From positions 96,199-160,198 of the forward strand of contig CBDUHN010000002.1 in the NCBI GenBank assembly GCA_965367295.1: DNA of 64,000 nucleotides, written 5' to 3'. Positions 41,787-50,730 of this stretch are shown here, piece by piece. Below the pieces are notes generated by a model, which searched no databases, was not told where the DNA came from, and worked only from the letters and a program-made list of their open reading frames with translations. The position numbers and the translations under genes were made by a program. The stretch is from JAIVHA01 sp965367295. GTDB lineage: Bacteria > Pseudomonadota > Gammaproteobacteria > DSM-19610. Numbering within the stretch: the first letter of the stretch is position 1; every line of letters begins with the position of its first letter.

Positions 41787-43403
41787 ATGGTGGGAGGCGA
41801 GAGTCCGGGTCGGGGCGATGCCGGCGCAGTGAAGGTGCTGCGTTTGCTCGATGCCCTGCGGCAGACCGAACCGGGACAGGTCATTTATGGTCAGGTTGAG
41901 CGAATGCTCGCCGACGTGGTCGATCGTCAGTCGGCCATGGAGCAGGCCTACCTTGGAGTAACCCAGGTACTGCTGGATGCCTACGCCCATCATCTGCCCG
42001 CAGGGTCCACCCAGCACGTACAACTCAAACTGCTGCAGGCACGTTTGCAGCCGCCATTGAGCGAATCCGAACTCAAGGCCGTCAGCGAATCCGTCAGTCA
42101 GTACGCGGAACGCATCCAGTCCCTTTCGCAGGTGGATACGCATCTGTTCCATGAGGCGGTCGCGCCATTGTTACAGGCTTTCGGCATTACCCCTCCTGCC
42201 GTTGTATCCAGCGAACCGGCCGTGCCAGTTGCCGAAGTTGCCGGGCCTGAAACTGTCGAGATGGGGCAAGCCAGCATTGCCCCCGCGGTTCCCGATCCGG
42301 AACCCGTGTCGGACGTACAGGCAACGGCTGCACCCATGGAGGAGCCGTCTGATACCACGGCCAACATGCCATCCGAGCCCGAGTGGGAGGAGGATGAACT
42401 CAGCACTTCGCTTGCCACGGACCCGCGTATAGGCCTTTCGGACCCTCTGCATGGACCACAGCCAACACATGCCGAGGTCTTTGGTCCTGCCGAACGGCGT
42501 GTGGATTCCGTATATCGCAATCACCTTGATGCCAAGCGTCGCGATATTCAGAAACTGCAGTCCACGTTGGCGCAACGGGTGTTGGAGACGATCACCCAGA
42601 ATGAGGAATTCGGTGTATTACTGGAAGTGGTGCTCGGCGAGTTGCACCAGGTTGGTGACAGCGAAGAATTGGAGGAATTGCGCTGGACGCTGATACGTGA
42701 AATCGAAAAACTCAATACAGGCCACCACGAACTGGCGGACAAACTCGATAGTACCCATCATTATCTGCAACTGATCGAGTCGGATAGCCGGCAGTTGAGC
42801 GATGAACTGACGCGGGTCCGCCTGCTGAGCCTGACGGATGAACTGACCGGATTGCCCAATCGCCGTGCATTCCTGCGTCGCCTTGAAGACGAGGTTGCTC
42901 GTGTGCAGCGCTATGGTTTCCCGCTCTCGCTGGCGCTGATCGATCTCGATCATTTCAAACAGATCAATGACCGTTATGGCCATGCCGGTGGTGATGAGGT
43001 CTTGGGTACCTATTCCAAGAGTATTCTGTCCATCTTCCGGCACCATGACCTGGTGGCTCGTTATGGTGGCGAAGAGTTTGCCGTATTGCTGCCCAATACC
43101 GATAGTGAAGGTGCACAACGCGCCCTGACCAAGGTGAAGAAGCGTGCCGCCGAAACCCGCTGGCGTATGGATGGCAAGGTACTGCCGGTACCGAGCTTCT
43201 CTGCAGGGGTTTCCTTGTACAAGCCCGGTGAGACGGTGGGTGCCTTCATCGAGCGTGCCGACAAGGCGCTGTATCGTGCCAAGCGTATGGGGCGCAACCG
43301 GGTTGAAATCGATACGACCTATCAATCCGAAGGCGAAATTTCCGGAAAGGAACAAGCAGCTGTAGATGCTGAAAAAGCCGCGCAACGATCGGAAGAATCC
43401 TGA
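41787..43403 (+). CDS. Diguanylate cyclase (GGDEF) with long N-terminal region
   Basis: A 538-residue soluble protein. Residues ~1-130 are helical and look like a sensor or dimerisation domain (LLDALRQTEPGQVIYGQVER). Residues ~130-220 are Pro/Glu/Val-rich and probably disordered. A coiled-coil follows, then the GGDEF domain at ~360-515 (LTDELTGLPNRRAF, LIDLDHFKQIND). The active site is ARYGGEEF and an inhibitory I-site RxxD (RHHD) sits five residues before it, so it should make c-di-GMP with product inhibition. ATG 41787 follows GCGGGAG. No EAL or transmembrane segment is present. Confidence 0.92.
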   Translation: MVGGESPGRGDAGAVKVLRLLDALRQTEPGQVIYGQVERMLADVVDRQSAMEQAYLGVTQVLLDAYAHHLPAGSTQHVQLKLLQARLQPPLSESELKAVSESVSQYAERIQSLSQVDTHLFHEAVAPLLQAFGITPPAVVSSEPAVPVAEVAGPETVEMGQASIAPAVPDPEPVSDVQATAAPMEEPSDTTANMPSEPEWEEDELSTSLATDPRIGLSDPLHGPQPTHAEVFGPAERRVDSVYRNHLDAKRRDIQKLQSTLAQRVLETITQNEEFGVLLEVVLGELHQVGDSEELEELRWTLIREIEKLNTGHHELADKLDSTHHYLQLIESDSRQLSDELTRVRLLSLTDELTGLPNRRAFLRRLEDEVARVQRYGFPLSLALIDLDHFKQINDRYGHAGGDEVLGTYSKSILSIFRHHDLVARYGGEEFAVLLPNTDSEGAQRALTKVKKRAAETRWRMDGKVLPVPSFSAGVSLYKPGETVGAFIERADKALYRAKRMGRNRVEIDTTYQSEGEISGKEQAAVDAEKAAQRSEES

Positions 43404-43532
43404 TTTTATTCAGTGTTACCCTTGAAATCCCGCCCTGACACCCCCATCCTTGCAGACAGCGTACTCGTGCTCTGTGCTTGGAATTTTTGACGGACTTTGT
43501 TTCCGTGTCTGTAACGATTGGGAGATAGGATT

Positions 43533-43901
43533 GTGGCGATTGTCGAACTGACAAAAGAGAATTTTGAACAGGTTATTACCGGTAGTGACATGGTGCTGGT
43601 GGATTTTTGGGCTCCCTGGTGCGGGCCGTGCCGTACCTTTGCCCCGGTTTTTGAACAGGCTTCTGAAAAATACTCCAACGTGGTGTTTGCCAAGGTGAAT
43701 ACCGAGGAGGAGCAGGAGATTGCAGCTCATTTCCAGATCCGCTCCATTCCCACGCTGATGATCTTCCGCGAAAAAATTATTATTTTCTCGCAACCGGGTG
43801 CGCTGCCGGGTTCCGCGCTGGATCAACTGGTGGAACAGGCCTCTGCATTGGACATGGATGAGGTTCGTAAGGATATTGAGGCACAGGCATCACAGGCTTG
43901 A
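43533..43901 (+). CDS. Thioredoxin family protein
   Basis: The 122-residue product from GTG 43533 has the active site WAPWCGPC (Cys30, Cys33) and cis-proline IRSIPTLMIF. It resembles cytoplasmic thioredoxins but has a C-terminal extension (SALDMDEVRKDIEAQASQA) and a somewhat unusual IIIFSQPGALPGSALDQL segment where thioredoxins have a G-x-x-P-K loop. GGGAGA upstream sets the start. A bidirectional terminator follows; it is a single-gene unit. Confidence 0.92.
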   Translation: MAIVELTKENFEQVITGSDMVLVDFWAPWCGPCRTFAPVFEQASEKYSNVVFAKVNTEEEQEIAAHFQIRSIPTLMIFREKIIIFSQPGALPGSALDQLVEQASALDMDEVRKDIEAQASQA

Positions 43902-43924
43902 TGACGATTCTGTCAACCCGACAT

Positions 43925-43953
43925 AAAAAACCGTGGTTTGTCACGGTTTTTTT
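43925..43953. terminator. Bidirectional terminator after thioredoxin
   Basis: An 11-bp stem (AAAAAACCGTG / CACGGTTTTTT) with a 6-base loop and T-runs on both strands. It also faces the 3' end of moeA. Confidence 0.93.
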
Positions 43954-44087
43954 ATATCCGGGGTAAACACAGAAAAAACCAAACCCACTATTCGGTATGT
44001 AGGCGGACCTGGGCTCTGCGATGCAAGCATGCCCTTATTCTTGCTTGTAATGCGATCTGTGTATCTGTAGTGATGCAGGGTCTTTTC

Positions 44088-45347
44088 TCAGATCAGCCCG
44101 GCAAATGGTTGTACTTCCACCAGTTCCCCCGCTGCGGCACCGACCGATTCTGCTGGCAGAATAATGAAGCAGTCCGCCTGACTCATCGAGGTAAGTACAT
44201 GGGAATCCTGCAGGCCGGTTGTGCTCACCATGAGTTGGCCATCAGGATTCCGTACCAGTCTACCGCGCTGGAACTCAGTGCGCCCCGGCGCTTTTTTCAA
44301 CGGTGTTTCGGTGGCAATGCGCAGGGTCAGGGAGTGTTGCCCAGGCTCGCCCATCATCTGTTGCAGGGCTGGCTGAACAAACTGGTAGAACGTCGCCATG
44401 ACGGAGACCGGGTTGCCGGGCAGACCGAAAAATACCGCCTTGTCCACGGTGCCAAAGGCCAACGGCTTGCCGGGCTTCATGGCGATACGCCAGAAGTCCA
44501 CCTGGCCGAGTTCATCAAGGGTTTCCTTGACAAAATCGGCCTCTCCCACGGAAACGCCGCCGGAGGTGATAATGACATCGGCAATCGCGGCAGCATCCCG
44601 GAATGCCTGGTGGATTGCCTCGCGTACATCGCGAATCACCCCGAGATCGATCAGTTGTACTCCCATGCGTGAGAGCATACCGAACAGGGTATAGCGGTTG
44701 CTGTCATAGATCTGGCCTTCCTGCAGCGGAACACCGACACTGCACAGCTCATCACCGGTGGAAAAGAATGCCACCCGCAGGTGGCGATGTACCCGGACCT
44801 CATTGATGCCGAGGGAAGCCAGCACACCGAGATCAGCAGGAGTCAGGCGGCGGCCAGGGGTGAGCACTACATCCCCTCGCGCCATATCTTCGCCCGCATA
44901 CCGTACGTTGTCGTGCGGCTTGTGGTTGGAGCCGATTTTAATGTACTCACCGTCTGTCCTCACCTGTTCCTGCATGATGACGGTGTCGGTGCCGGCCGGC
45001 AGCATCGCACCAGTCATGATGCGTACACAACCACCAGTTGTGACCTTGCCGTCAAATGGGGTGCCGGCGAAGGATTTGCCCAGTATCCTCAATTCCGTTT
45101 CGCCTTCACCTGGCAGATCCACGCTGCATACGGCATAGCCGTCCATGGCCGAGTTGTCATAGGGTGGGACATTGAATCCGGAAATGATCTCTTCGGCCAG
45201 CACGCGATTAAGGGCGGACCGGATCGGTACCTGCTCGATACCACTAATGGTATCGAGCAAAGCGGTGATCTTGGCCTGTGCATCCGCTACGGATAGTAGT
45301 CTCGTCTTGGGGGGCGCACAGGGATCCTGGGTATGGGTATCGGTCAT
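44088..45347 (-). CDS. moeA: Molybdopterin molybdenumtransferase MoeA
   Basis: MoeA inserts molybdate into adenylylated molybdopterin. The 419-residue product from ATG 45347 has the conserved FNVPPYDNSAMDGYAV, GDVVLTPGRRLTPADLGVLASLG, FFSTGDEL and TSGGVSVGEADFVKETL segments and a C-terminal domain with GLPGNPVSVM. It is the last gene of the mobA-mobB-moeA operon. An upstream in-frame extension is not conserved. Its presence implies molybdoenzymes elsewhere in the genome. Confidence 0.96.
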   Translation of the reverse strand: MTDTHTQDPCAPPKTRLLSVADAQAKITALLDTISGIEQVPIRSALNRVLAEEIISGFNVPPYDNSAMDGYAVCSVDLPGEGETELRILGKSFAGTPFDGKVTTGGCVRIMTGAMLPAGTDTVIMQEQVRTDGEYIKIGSNHKPHDNVRYAGEDMARGDVVLTPGRRLTPADLGVLASLGINEVRVHRHLRVAFFSTGDELCSVGVPLQEGQIYDSNRYTLFGMLSRMGVQLIDLGVIRDVREAIHQAFRDAAAIADVIITSGGVSVGEADFVKETLDELGQVDFWRIAMKPGKPLAFGTVDKAVFFGLPGNPVSVMATFYQFVQPALQQMMGEPGQHSLTLRIATETPLKKAPGRTEFQRGRLVRNPDGQLMVSTTGLQDSHVLTSMSQADCFIILPAESVGAAAGELVEVQPFAGLI

Positions 45348-45384
45348 GGCTAAAGCCTGTTGTAGGTGGTTGGCATGGATGGTT

Positions 45385-45909
45385 TTACGTGCTGGATTGC
45401 AGGTAAGCAATTATAAACGCGGTAATCTCCTGCGGCGAATTGATATCCAGTACCGGCAGGCTGGTAGTCACTGGTGCATCACTGGCCACTGCAAGGATAA
45501 AGGGGTCGCCGGGAAACAGTAGCGGTTTCCCGGTAGCTGGCCGGTGTAATTCAATCTTCGGGAACGGGGCCTTGTGAAAACCTTCCACGAGAATCAGGTC
45601 CAGCTGATCGCGGGGCAGAATTCGCAGCAGCTCTTCCAGCCTGGGTTCTTCGGGCTGATCATAATCGTGCATCAGCGCCCAGCGTTGATCCGAGGCGACC
45701 AGCATCTGCTCGGCACCGGCCTTGCGCAGCTCGTAACTGTCCTTGCCCGGCGTGTCGATTTCAAATTGGTGATGGGCATGCTTGATCATACCGACATGAA
45801 TGCCGGTTGCGCGTAGCAACGGCAGTATTTTTACCAGCAGGGTGGTCTTGCCCGTACCGCTGTGGGCGGCAAATCCGAGCACCGGTGGATTGGAATAATG
45901 ATCAGTCAT
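45385..45909 (-). CDS. mobB: Molybdopterin-guanine dinucleotide biosynthesis protein MobB
   Basis: MobB is a P-loop GTP-binding protein that assists MobA. The 174-residue protein has Walker A AAHSGTGKTTLL, VGMIKHAHHQFEIDTPGKDS and LILVEGFH, all typical of MobB. Its start overlaps the mobA stop by four bases. moeA follows after 37 bases. Confidence 0.95.
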   Translation of the reverse strand: MTDHYSNPPVLGFAAHSGTGKTTLLVKILPLLRATGIHVGMIKHAHHQFEIDTPGKDSYELRKAGAEQMLVASDQRWALMHDYDQPEEPRLEELLRILPRDQLDLILVEGFHKAPFPKIELHRPATGKPLLFPGDPFILAVASDAPVTTSLPVLDINSPQEITAFIIAYLQSST

Positions 45910-46517
45910 CGGGTGGCCACCAGATATTGTTCCATACGTTGTCGTTGCTCGGGTGTATTCATGTTCCAGAACTGTTCCGGGTGATCGGAGAAATCCGCAT
46001 AGGCCGGGTGTATCGATTGCACCCAGTCCTGTACCTTGCGTTGCCCGCTGGCGATAAAATGGTGCAGATTGTCGATCAGCGAAGTGGGTAGCAACAGATG
46101 TACGGGTTGTATGCGCTCTCCATCATAGGCAACACAGGCCTGGGCATGGGAGGCCTGTAGTGCAGCACACATGCGTATGGAAAAATCCGGCCCCAGTAAC
46201 GGGGCATCACAGGGAACGCAAAGCAGGTAACCGGTATTGCAGTGTTGCAGTGCTGCCAGCAGGCCAGCCAGGGGGCCGGAAAAATCCGCTTGCGCATCGC
46301 GGACCACGGGATGTCCGTACTGCTGATAGCGGTCGATGTTGCGGTTGGCACTGATCATCAGGGTATCAGTCTGCGGGGCAAGGCCATCCAGCAGGTATTC
46401 CACCGCGGGACGATTTCCCAGGGTCAGCAGACCCTTGTCTTTACCTCCCATGCGGGAGCCGCGGCCACCTGCGAGGATAAGACCTGTAACGGTGGGGTGC
46501 TGGGGGAAATCAGGCAT
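45906..46517 (-). CDS. mobA: Molybdenum cofactor guanylyltransferase MobA
   Basis: MobA attaches GMP from GTP to molybdopterin to give the bis-MGD type cofactor. The 203-residue protein has the nucleotidyltransferase signature LILAGGRGSRMGGKDKGLL, DFSGPLAGLLAAL and LLCVPCDAPLL. It is the first gene of the minus-strand cofactor operon and is divergent from the SIMPL-domain gene. Confidence 0.95.
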   Translation of the reverse strand: MPDFPQHPTVTGLILAGGRGSRMGGKDKGLLTLGNRPAVEYLLDGLAPQTDTLMISANRNIDRYQQYGHPVVRDAQADFSGPLAGLLAALQHCNTGYLLCVPCDAPLLGPDFSIRMCAALQASHAQACVAYDGERIQPVHLLLPTSLIDNLHHFIASGQRKVQDWVQSIHPAYADFSDHPEQFWNMNTPEQRQRMEQYLVATR

Positions 46518-46592
46518 GACTGCGTGGTGAGGATTGGATATGGATGGATAGAAGTGAGTGTATCACAAGGTGCGCGGTTCGCAGGGTGTCGG

Positions 46593-46601
46593 TGTTACAA
46601 T
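46593..46601 (+). promoter_or_regulatory. Extended -10 promoter upstream of the SIMPL gene
   Basis: TGtTACAAT (46593-46601) is a good extended -10 element about 35 bases upstream of the SIMPL-domain gene start. No clear -35 is present, which is acceptable for this promoter class. Confidence 0.4.
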
Positions 46602-46635
46602 CACCGCAATAGCCAATGAATAAGGGAGACGGATC

Positions 46636-47325
46636 ATGGTGAGTATGCGTGCATGGCTGGGAGCAGGACTCTGTCTGTTTATGGTAGTGGCACAGGCGGC
46701 TGATGAGCAACGTTATGACCGGTTACATTTCCAGGTGGAGCGTAGCGAACAGGTGGCGAATGATCGCATGCAGGTGTGGCTGACAGCCCAGGCCCAGGGC
46801 GATGATCCGGCACAGTTGGCAAAGACCATAAACCAGTCGATGGAATGGGCCCTCGCAACGGCGCGTGAGCGTGCCGGCACGCGTATCAAGACCGGTAATT
46901 ACCAGACCTATCCATTGCGTGACAAGGACCAGGTGCAGTCCTGGCAGGCGAGCCAGGATCTGCTCATCGAGGGAGCGGATATTCCCGCCATCAGTGCGCT
47001 GGTTGGTGAGCTGCAGGCACGCCTGCAGGTGAAATCCATGGCGTTTACTGTCTCTGACGAGGCACGTCGCAGTGCCGAGGAGCGCATGATCGAAGTGGCG
47101 CTGCAGGCATTTCAAGCGCGAGCCGCGAATCTGCAACAGATCATGGCGGCCAAAGGCTATCGTATGGTGGAGGCAAACATCCAGACCGGGGGGCGCTTCC
47201 CCGGGCCGGTGTCCATGCTCCGTGCACAGACAGCCAGTTTCGAGGCCTCGATGCCTGCTGTGCAGGCAGGGGATTCGGAGGTAAGCGTTACGGTATCCGG
47301 CAGCATCGAACTGGTCATGCCCTGA
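46636..47325 (+). CDS. Exported SIMPL-domain (DUF541) protein
   Basis: The 229-residue product has a signal peptide (MRAWLGAGLCLFMVVAQA, cut before ADEQ) and a SIMPL/DUF541 domain with KTINQSMEWALATARERA, RIKTGNYQTYPL and SVTVSGSIELVMP. SIMPL proteins are periplasmic and assemble into rings; their function is poorly defined. GGGAGAC precedes ATG 46636. xerD starts four bases after its stop, so they are probably co-transcribed. Confidence 0.9.
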   Translation: MVSMRAWLGAGLCLFMVVAQAADEQRYDRLHFQVERSEQVANDRMQVWLTAQAQGDDPAQLAKTINQSMEWALATARERAGTRIKTGNYQTYPLRDKDQVQSWQASQDLLIEGADIPAISALVGELQARLQVKSMAFTVSDEARRSAEERMIEVALQAFQARAANLQQIMAAKGYRMVEANIQTGGRFPGPVSMLRAQTASFEASMPAVQAGDSEVSVTVSGSIELVMP

Positions 47326-47329
47326 GCGG

Positions 47330-48274
47330 ATGGTTGCGCGATCAACCGGAGTGCGCAAGCCACAGCCCCGTTTTCCGGTGCCGGATGAAGAGCTGGCAAT
47401 CGTGGAACATTTCCTTGATGCCCTGTGGATGGAGCGTGGCTTGAGCCGGAATACCCTCAGTGCCTATCGGCAGGACCTGTTATCCATTGCCGGGTGGTTG
47501 TCCCATGAAGGCAGTAATCTGTTAGCGGCATCGCGTGCCGATCTGCATCAGTATCTCGCCTACCGCCATGCTGCAGGGACCCGATCGCGAACAGCGGCGC
47601 GCACCCTGTCTAGCCTGCGGCGTTTCTATCGCTATCAGGTGCGTGAAGGTCGCCTGGAACAGGATCCCAGTGCCCTGATCGAGTCACCGAAGCTGGGACG
47701 CCCCCTGCCCAAGACACTTACGGAAGAGGAGGTGGAGCGGCTGCTGACGGCGGTGGATACCGGTACGCCTGTTGGGTTGCGCGACCGTGCCATGCTGGAA
47801 TTATTGTATGCCACAGGTCTGCGGGTTTCCGAGCTTGTTGGCCTGCAGGTAAGCCAGGTCAACAGTGTGCAGGGGTTGGTACGGGTGATGGGTAAGGGCA
47901 GTAAGGAGCGCATGGTACCGATGGGCGAAGAGGCCTTGCAGTGGCTGCAGCAGTATATGCGTGAGGCGCGTCCTGCACTGGTTTCACGGCATCTGAGTGA
48001 TGCGGTGTTTCTGTCCCGGCGTGGTGATGCCATGACCAGGCAGGCGTTCTGGTACCGTATCAAGGATTGCGCGCGGCGCGGCGGCATTAATAAGGAACTG
48101 TCGCCCCATACGCTGCGCCATGCCTTCGCCACTCATTTGCTGAATCATGGTGCCGATCTGCGCGTGGTGCAGATGCTGCTCGGGCACAGCGATCTGTCCA
48201 CGACCCAGATCTATACCCATGTGGCACAGGAAAGATTGAAACAGTTGCATGCCCAGCATCATCCGCGGGGCTGA
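47330..48274 (+). CDS. xerD: Tyrosine recombinase XerD
   Basis: XerD resolves chromosome dimers at dif with XerC. The 314-residue protein has an N-terminal core-binding domain (FLDALWMERGLSRNTLSAYR) and the catalytic set: Arg in TGLRVSELVGL, Lys in GKGSKERMVP, HxxR in SPHTLRHAFATHLL, LLGHSDLSTTQIYTH with nucleophile Tyr. Length and SPHTLRHAFATHLLNHG favour chromosomal XerD over a mobile integrase. There is no att site or cargo. It is convergent with the HD-GYP-like gene. Confidence 0.94.
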   Translation: MVARSTGVRKPQPRFPVPDEELAIVEHFLDALWMERGLSRNTLSAYRQDLLSIAGWLSHEGSNLLAASRADLHQYLAYRHAAGTRSRTAARTLSSLRRFYRYQVREGRLEQDPSALIESPKLGRPLPKTLTEEEVERLLTAVDTGTPVGLRDRAMLELLYATGLRVSELVGLQVSQVNSVQGLVRVMGKGSKERMVPMGEEALQWLQQYMREARPALVSRHLSDAVFLSRRGDAMTRQAFWYRIKDCARRGGINKELSPHTLRHAFATHLLNHGADLRVVQMLLGHSDLSTTQIYTHVAQERLKQLHAQHHPRG

Positions 48275-48289
48275 TCTGCGGATAATGTC

Positions 48290-49417
48290 CTAGTTGAAAT
48301 TCCAGATGCGGCGCAGGTTGATGGGGAAATCGATCGGGTCGGGACTGGGACGTCGGATGCGATGCGGTTCCGTTTTTCCATCGCGGATAATGGGGTTGGC
48401 GTAGTGCTGGCCTTTTGGTCCTATGAGGATGCTTACCTGGGGATGTTTGTAATCGCGCCCGCGCTGAATGACGATACCCAGTTCTCCATTGTTCATCTCG
48501 ACAAAGGCACCGGGTGGAAATACTCCCAGTTCCTTGATGAATACCTCGGAAAGCCGGTTATCAACATTCTTGCCGCGGGTCAGGAACAATTCGCGCAAGG
48601 CCTCTTTGGCTGGCATGCCAGCGCGGTATTTACGCGGAGTGATCATGGCAGAATAGATATCCGCAAGCGCCATGATGCGGGCATCCATGATGATTTCGGA
48701 CCCCTTGAGCTGGCCGCCGTAGCCGGAGCCGTCAATGCGCTCATGATGCTGCAACACGGTTTTTAGCCACAGTTCACCGGTAACGCCGGCTTGCTTGAGA
48801 ATGCGTGCTGAATCTTCCGGGTGATGCTGGATCAACTCACACTGTTCTTCTGTCAATGGTGCAGTCTGAAGGTGGAGTTCTTCCTGCAGTTTGATAATGG
48901 AAATGTTGCTGGTCATGGTGGCGCACAGCAGAGGGATACGCCGTTCCGGGCGATAGCCAAGCCGCATACTGATCAATTCACATAGAATAGCGGTATGGAT
49001 CAAGTGCACGATGGGGTAGGGGCCATCATGAAACAGGTGCACGGCTCCAAGGGCGGCATTGGGATCTGCTTTGCAGATATGCTGCAGTTCCCTGGCCAGT
49101 CGGATGATGCGGCCCTGGTATTCGTGCTTGCCCTGGGCAAGCCCGGTCAGGGCCTGGCTGAGACGGGGCGGGATCTGGCTGATGATATCGAATACGCACT
49201 GGTTATCGTCGATGCACGGCAGGGATTCCAGGGCGGCCTCTGGAGGAGTCTCCGGGCCGCGGTAGAGGCCGCAGGTGAGCAGGGCCTCCAGGTGGCGCCG
49301 GGAGGAGATAATCTGTCCACGCTCAAACAGCAACCAGCCCTGTGCGTTGTAGAGCGGCCACGGCAGGGCATCACCCAGGGTGATCTCGCAGGATTCAATG
49401 CGTGTCAGTTTCTCCAC
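48290..49417 (-). CDS. Degenerate HD-GYP domain protein
   Basis: This 375-residue protein keeps the HD-GYP fold signature HHERIDGSGYGG (GYP changed to GYG) and DARIMALADIYSAM. The central metal-binding HD (normally HDIGK) is replaced: the corresponding stretch reads LLCATMTSNISII. An N-terminal region (~1-110) resembles the DUF3391-like or sensor part. c-di-GMP hydrolysis is therefore unlikely; it may bind c-di-GMP or interact with GGDEF proteins. It is divergent from dsbC and convergent with xerD. Confidence 0.85.
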   Translation of the reverse strand: MEKLTRIESCEITLGDALPWPLYNAQGWLLFERGQIISSRRHLEALLTCGLYRGPETPPEAALESLPCIDDNQCVFDIISQIPPRLSQALTGLAQGKHEYQGRIIRLARELQHICKADPNAALGAVHLFHDGPYPIVHLIHTAILCELISMRLGYRPERRIPLLCATMTSNISIIKLQEELHLQTAPLTEEQCELIQHHPEDSARILKQAGVTGELWLKTVLQHHERIDGSGYGGQLKGSEIIMDARIMALADIYSAMITPRKYRAGMPAKEALRELFLTRGKNVDNRLSEVFIKELGVFPPGAFVEMNNGELGIVIQRGRDYKHPQVSILIGPKGQHYANPIIRDGKTEPHRIRRPSPDPIDFPINLRRIWNFN

Positions 49418-49628
49418 GGCTGTGCCGCTCTCCCACTTATCTGGTCTTCAGGTGCTCCAGATTGCTCCCTGATCGATACTGTAGCGGCTTGTTTCTGCTC
49501 GGCTTTACAGGATTGTAATCCGTGCGGGACAAATCGCTGCTAAACTGACTCGCGAACTTTACTTCGCTATTGCAGTCCCATGCAGGGCTCGGTGTAGCAA
49601 TGCCTTTCAACCAGAAGAGTGATATGTG

Positions 49629-50351
49629 ATGAAGATTGTTGCAGTTATTGGGATGCTGGCCGGTTTGTTCCTGGTCAACCCTTCGGCCCTCGCGGCGGAC
49701 CAGGCCGGGGAAAATGCGGTACGCGACAGCCTGGGCAGTATCAAGCCTGACCGGATTGCACCGGCGGCAATAGCCGGTTTGTATGAAGTGGTGATCGGGC
49801 CCCACGTGTTCTATGTCAGCGCCGATGGCAAATACATGATCCAGGGCGACCTCATGGACCTGGGGACACGGAAGAATCTGACTGAGCCGGTACGATTGGC
49901 CGCACAGCAGGCGGCCATCGATGGGATTGGCGAAGACAATATGTTGATATTCAGTCCTGAAAAACCCAAACACACCATCACCGTGTTCACCGATATCGAT
50001 TGTGGCTATTGCCGCAAACTGCACCAGGAAATCGGCAGGTTGAATGAACTCGGTATCAAGGTCCGTTACCTGATGTTCCCGCGCGCAGGCGTGAACTCGC
50101 ATTCCTACGAAAAAGCAGTATCGGTCTGGTGTGCAGATGATCCGAAGAGCGCCCTGACAACGGCCAAGTCAGGCAAAGAGCCGGAAGCAAAGCAGTGTGA
50201 TAACCCGGTGAAGGAACATATGGCGATGGGGCAGATGATCGGTGTGCAGGGTACGCCAACCATTGTGATGGAAAACGGGGATATCCTGCCCGGCTATGTA
50301 CCCGCTGACCGACTGGCCGCAATGCTGGACCAGCAAGCCGCTGCCCGGTAG
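49629..50351 (+). CDS. dsbC: Thiol:disulfide interchange protein DsbC
   Basis: DsbC is the periplasmic disulfide isomerase. The 240-residue product has a signal peptide (MKIVAVIGMLAGLFLVNPSA), an N-terminal dimerisation domain and a thioredoxin domain with DIDCGYCRKLH (Cys125, Cys128), plus a cis-proline VQGTPTIVM. The second, structural cysteine pair (VWCADDP, AKQCDNP) is present. xerD upstream of dsbC is a common order; here the HD-GYP-like gene is inserted between them. ATG 49629 is used, since the preceding GTG adds only one residue. Confidence 0.95.
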   Translation: MKIVAVIGMLAGLFLVNPSALAADQAGENAVRDSLGSIKPDRIAPAAIAGLYEVVIGPHVFYVSADGKYMIQGDLMDLGTRKNLTEPVRLAAQQAAIDGIGEDNMLIFSPEKPKHTITVFTDIDCGYCRKLHQEIGRLNELGIKVRYLMFPRAGVNSHSYEKAVSVWCADDPKSALTTAKSGKEPEAKQCDNPVKEHMAMGQMIGVQGTPTIVMENGDILPGYVPADRLAAMLDQQAAAR

Positions 50352-50560
50352 GTCAAAGGGGTACCGCCCCGATGGGGGGATTCGGTAGTCGCACTTGCCT
50401 CAGCTGTGCGGCTCCGGATGGCCCTTTCCCCATTCGCTGTGCATACCACGCAGGCGTTATGCACGGCCGGTTGTCCGGTTTAAAAAACCATATTTCAATT
50501 TGTTATAAATGGATTGAGGGTGCCTGCCGTGCTCGCGGTGGCTCCGAAGGCAGTGATATA
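50352..50560 (+). other. Gene-free region after dsbC
   Basis: This 209-base stretch has no convincing gene; an 85-codon frame starting at 50372 has no ribosome-binding site and an odd composition. Small repeats near the dsbC end (CCCCGATGGGG) and GGTTTAAAAAACC at 50477-50489 could end dsbC transcription weakly. It leads into the regulatory region of the candidate small RNA. Confidence 0.4.
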
Positions 50561-50578
50561 TGTACGAATATTCTTACG
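50561..50578 (+). promoter_or_regulatory. Candidate GacA box (UAS) upstream of the small RNA
   Basis: TGTACG-AATATT-CTTACG matches the GacA consensus TGTAAG-N6-CTTACA at 10 of 12 positions with exact spacing. Its centre is about 163 bases upstream of the predicted RNA start. Boxes in Pseudomonas rsmY and rsmZ also lie far upstream, roughly 160-190 bases. This predicts control by a GacS/GacA-type two-component system encoded elsewhere. Confidence 0.65.
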
Positions 50579-50720
50579 ACATCACTGATTTTCTGTACGC
50601 ATTTCCAACATCATTTTGTAACCTATTGAATCAATTGGCTTGATTGCTGATGAATCAAGTGCCTTTGATCATGTGCTGGTTCGTGAAGTATTTCTAAGTC
50701 ACTGGAGTATTTGCAAAAAA

Positions 50721-50726
50721 TACTAT
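50721..50726 (+). promoter_or_regulatory. -10 element of the candidate small RNA
   Basis: TACTAT (50721-50726) matches five of six positions of the -10 consensus. No good -35 is present at 16-18 bases upstream, as expected for an activator-dependent promoter. Transcription would begin near 50731-50734. Confidence 0.6.
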
Positions 50727-50730
50727 GGAA

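Noticed and set aside
47330..48274. Integrase of a mobile element
   Set aside because: The sequence fits chromosomal XerD, with no att repeats, cargo or neighbouring tRNA.
50372..50629. 85-codon reading frame after dsbC
   Set aside because: No ribosome-binding site and unlikely composition; it overlaps the GacA box.
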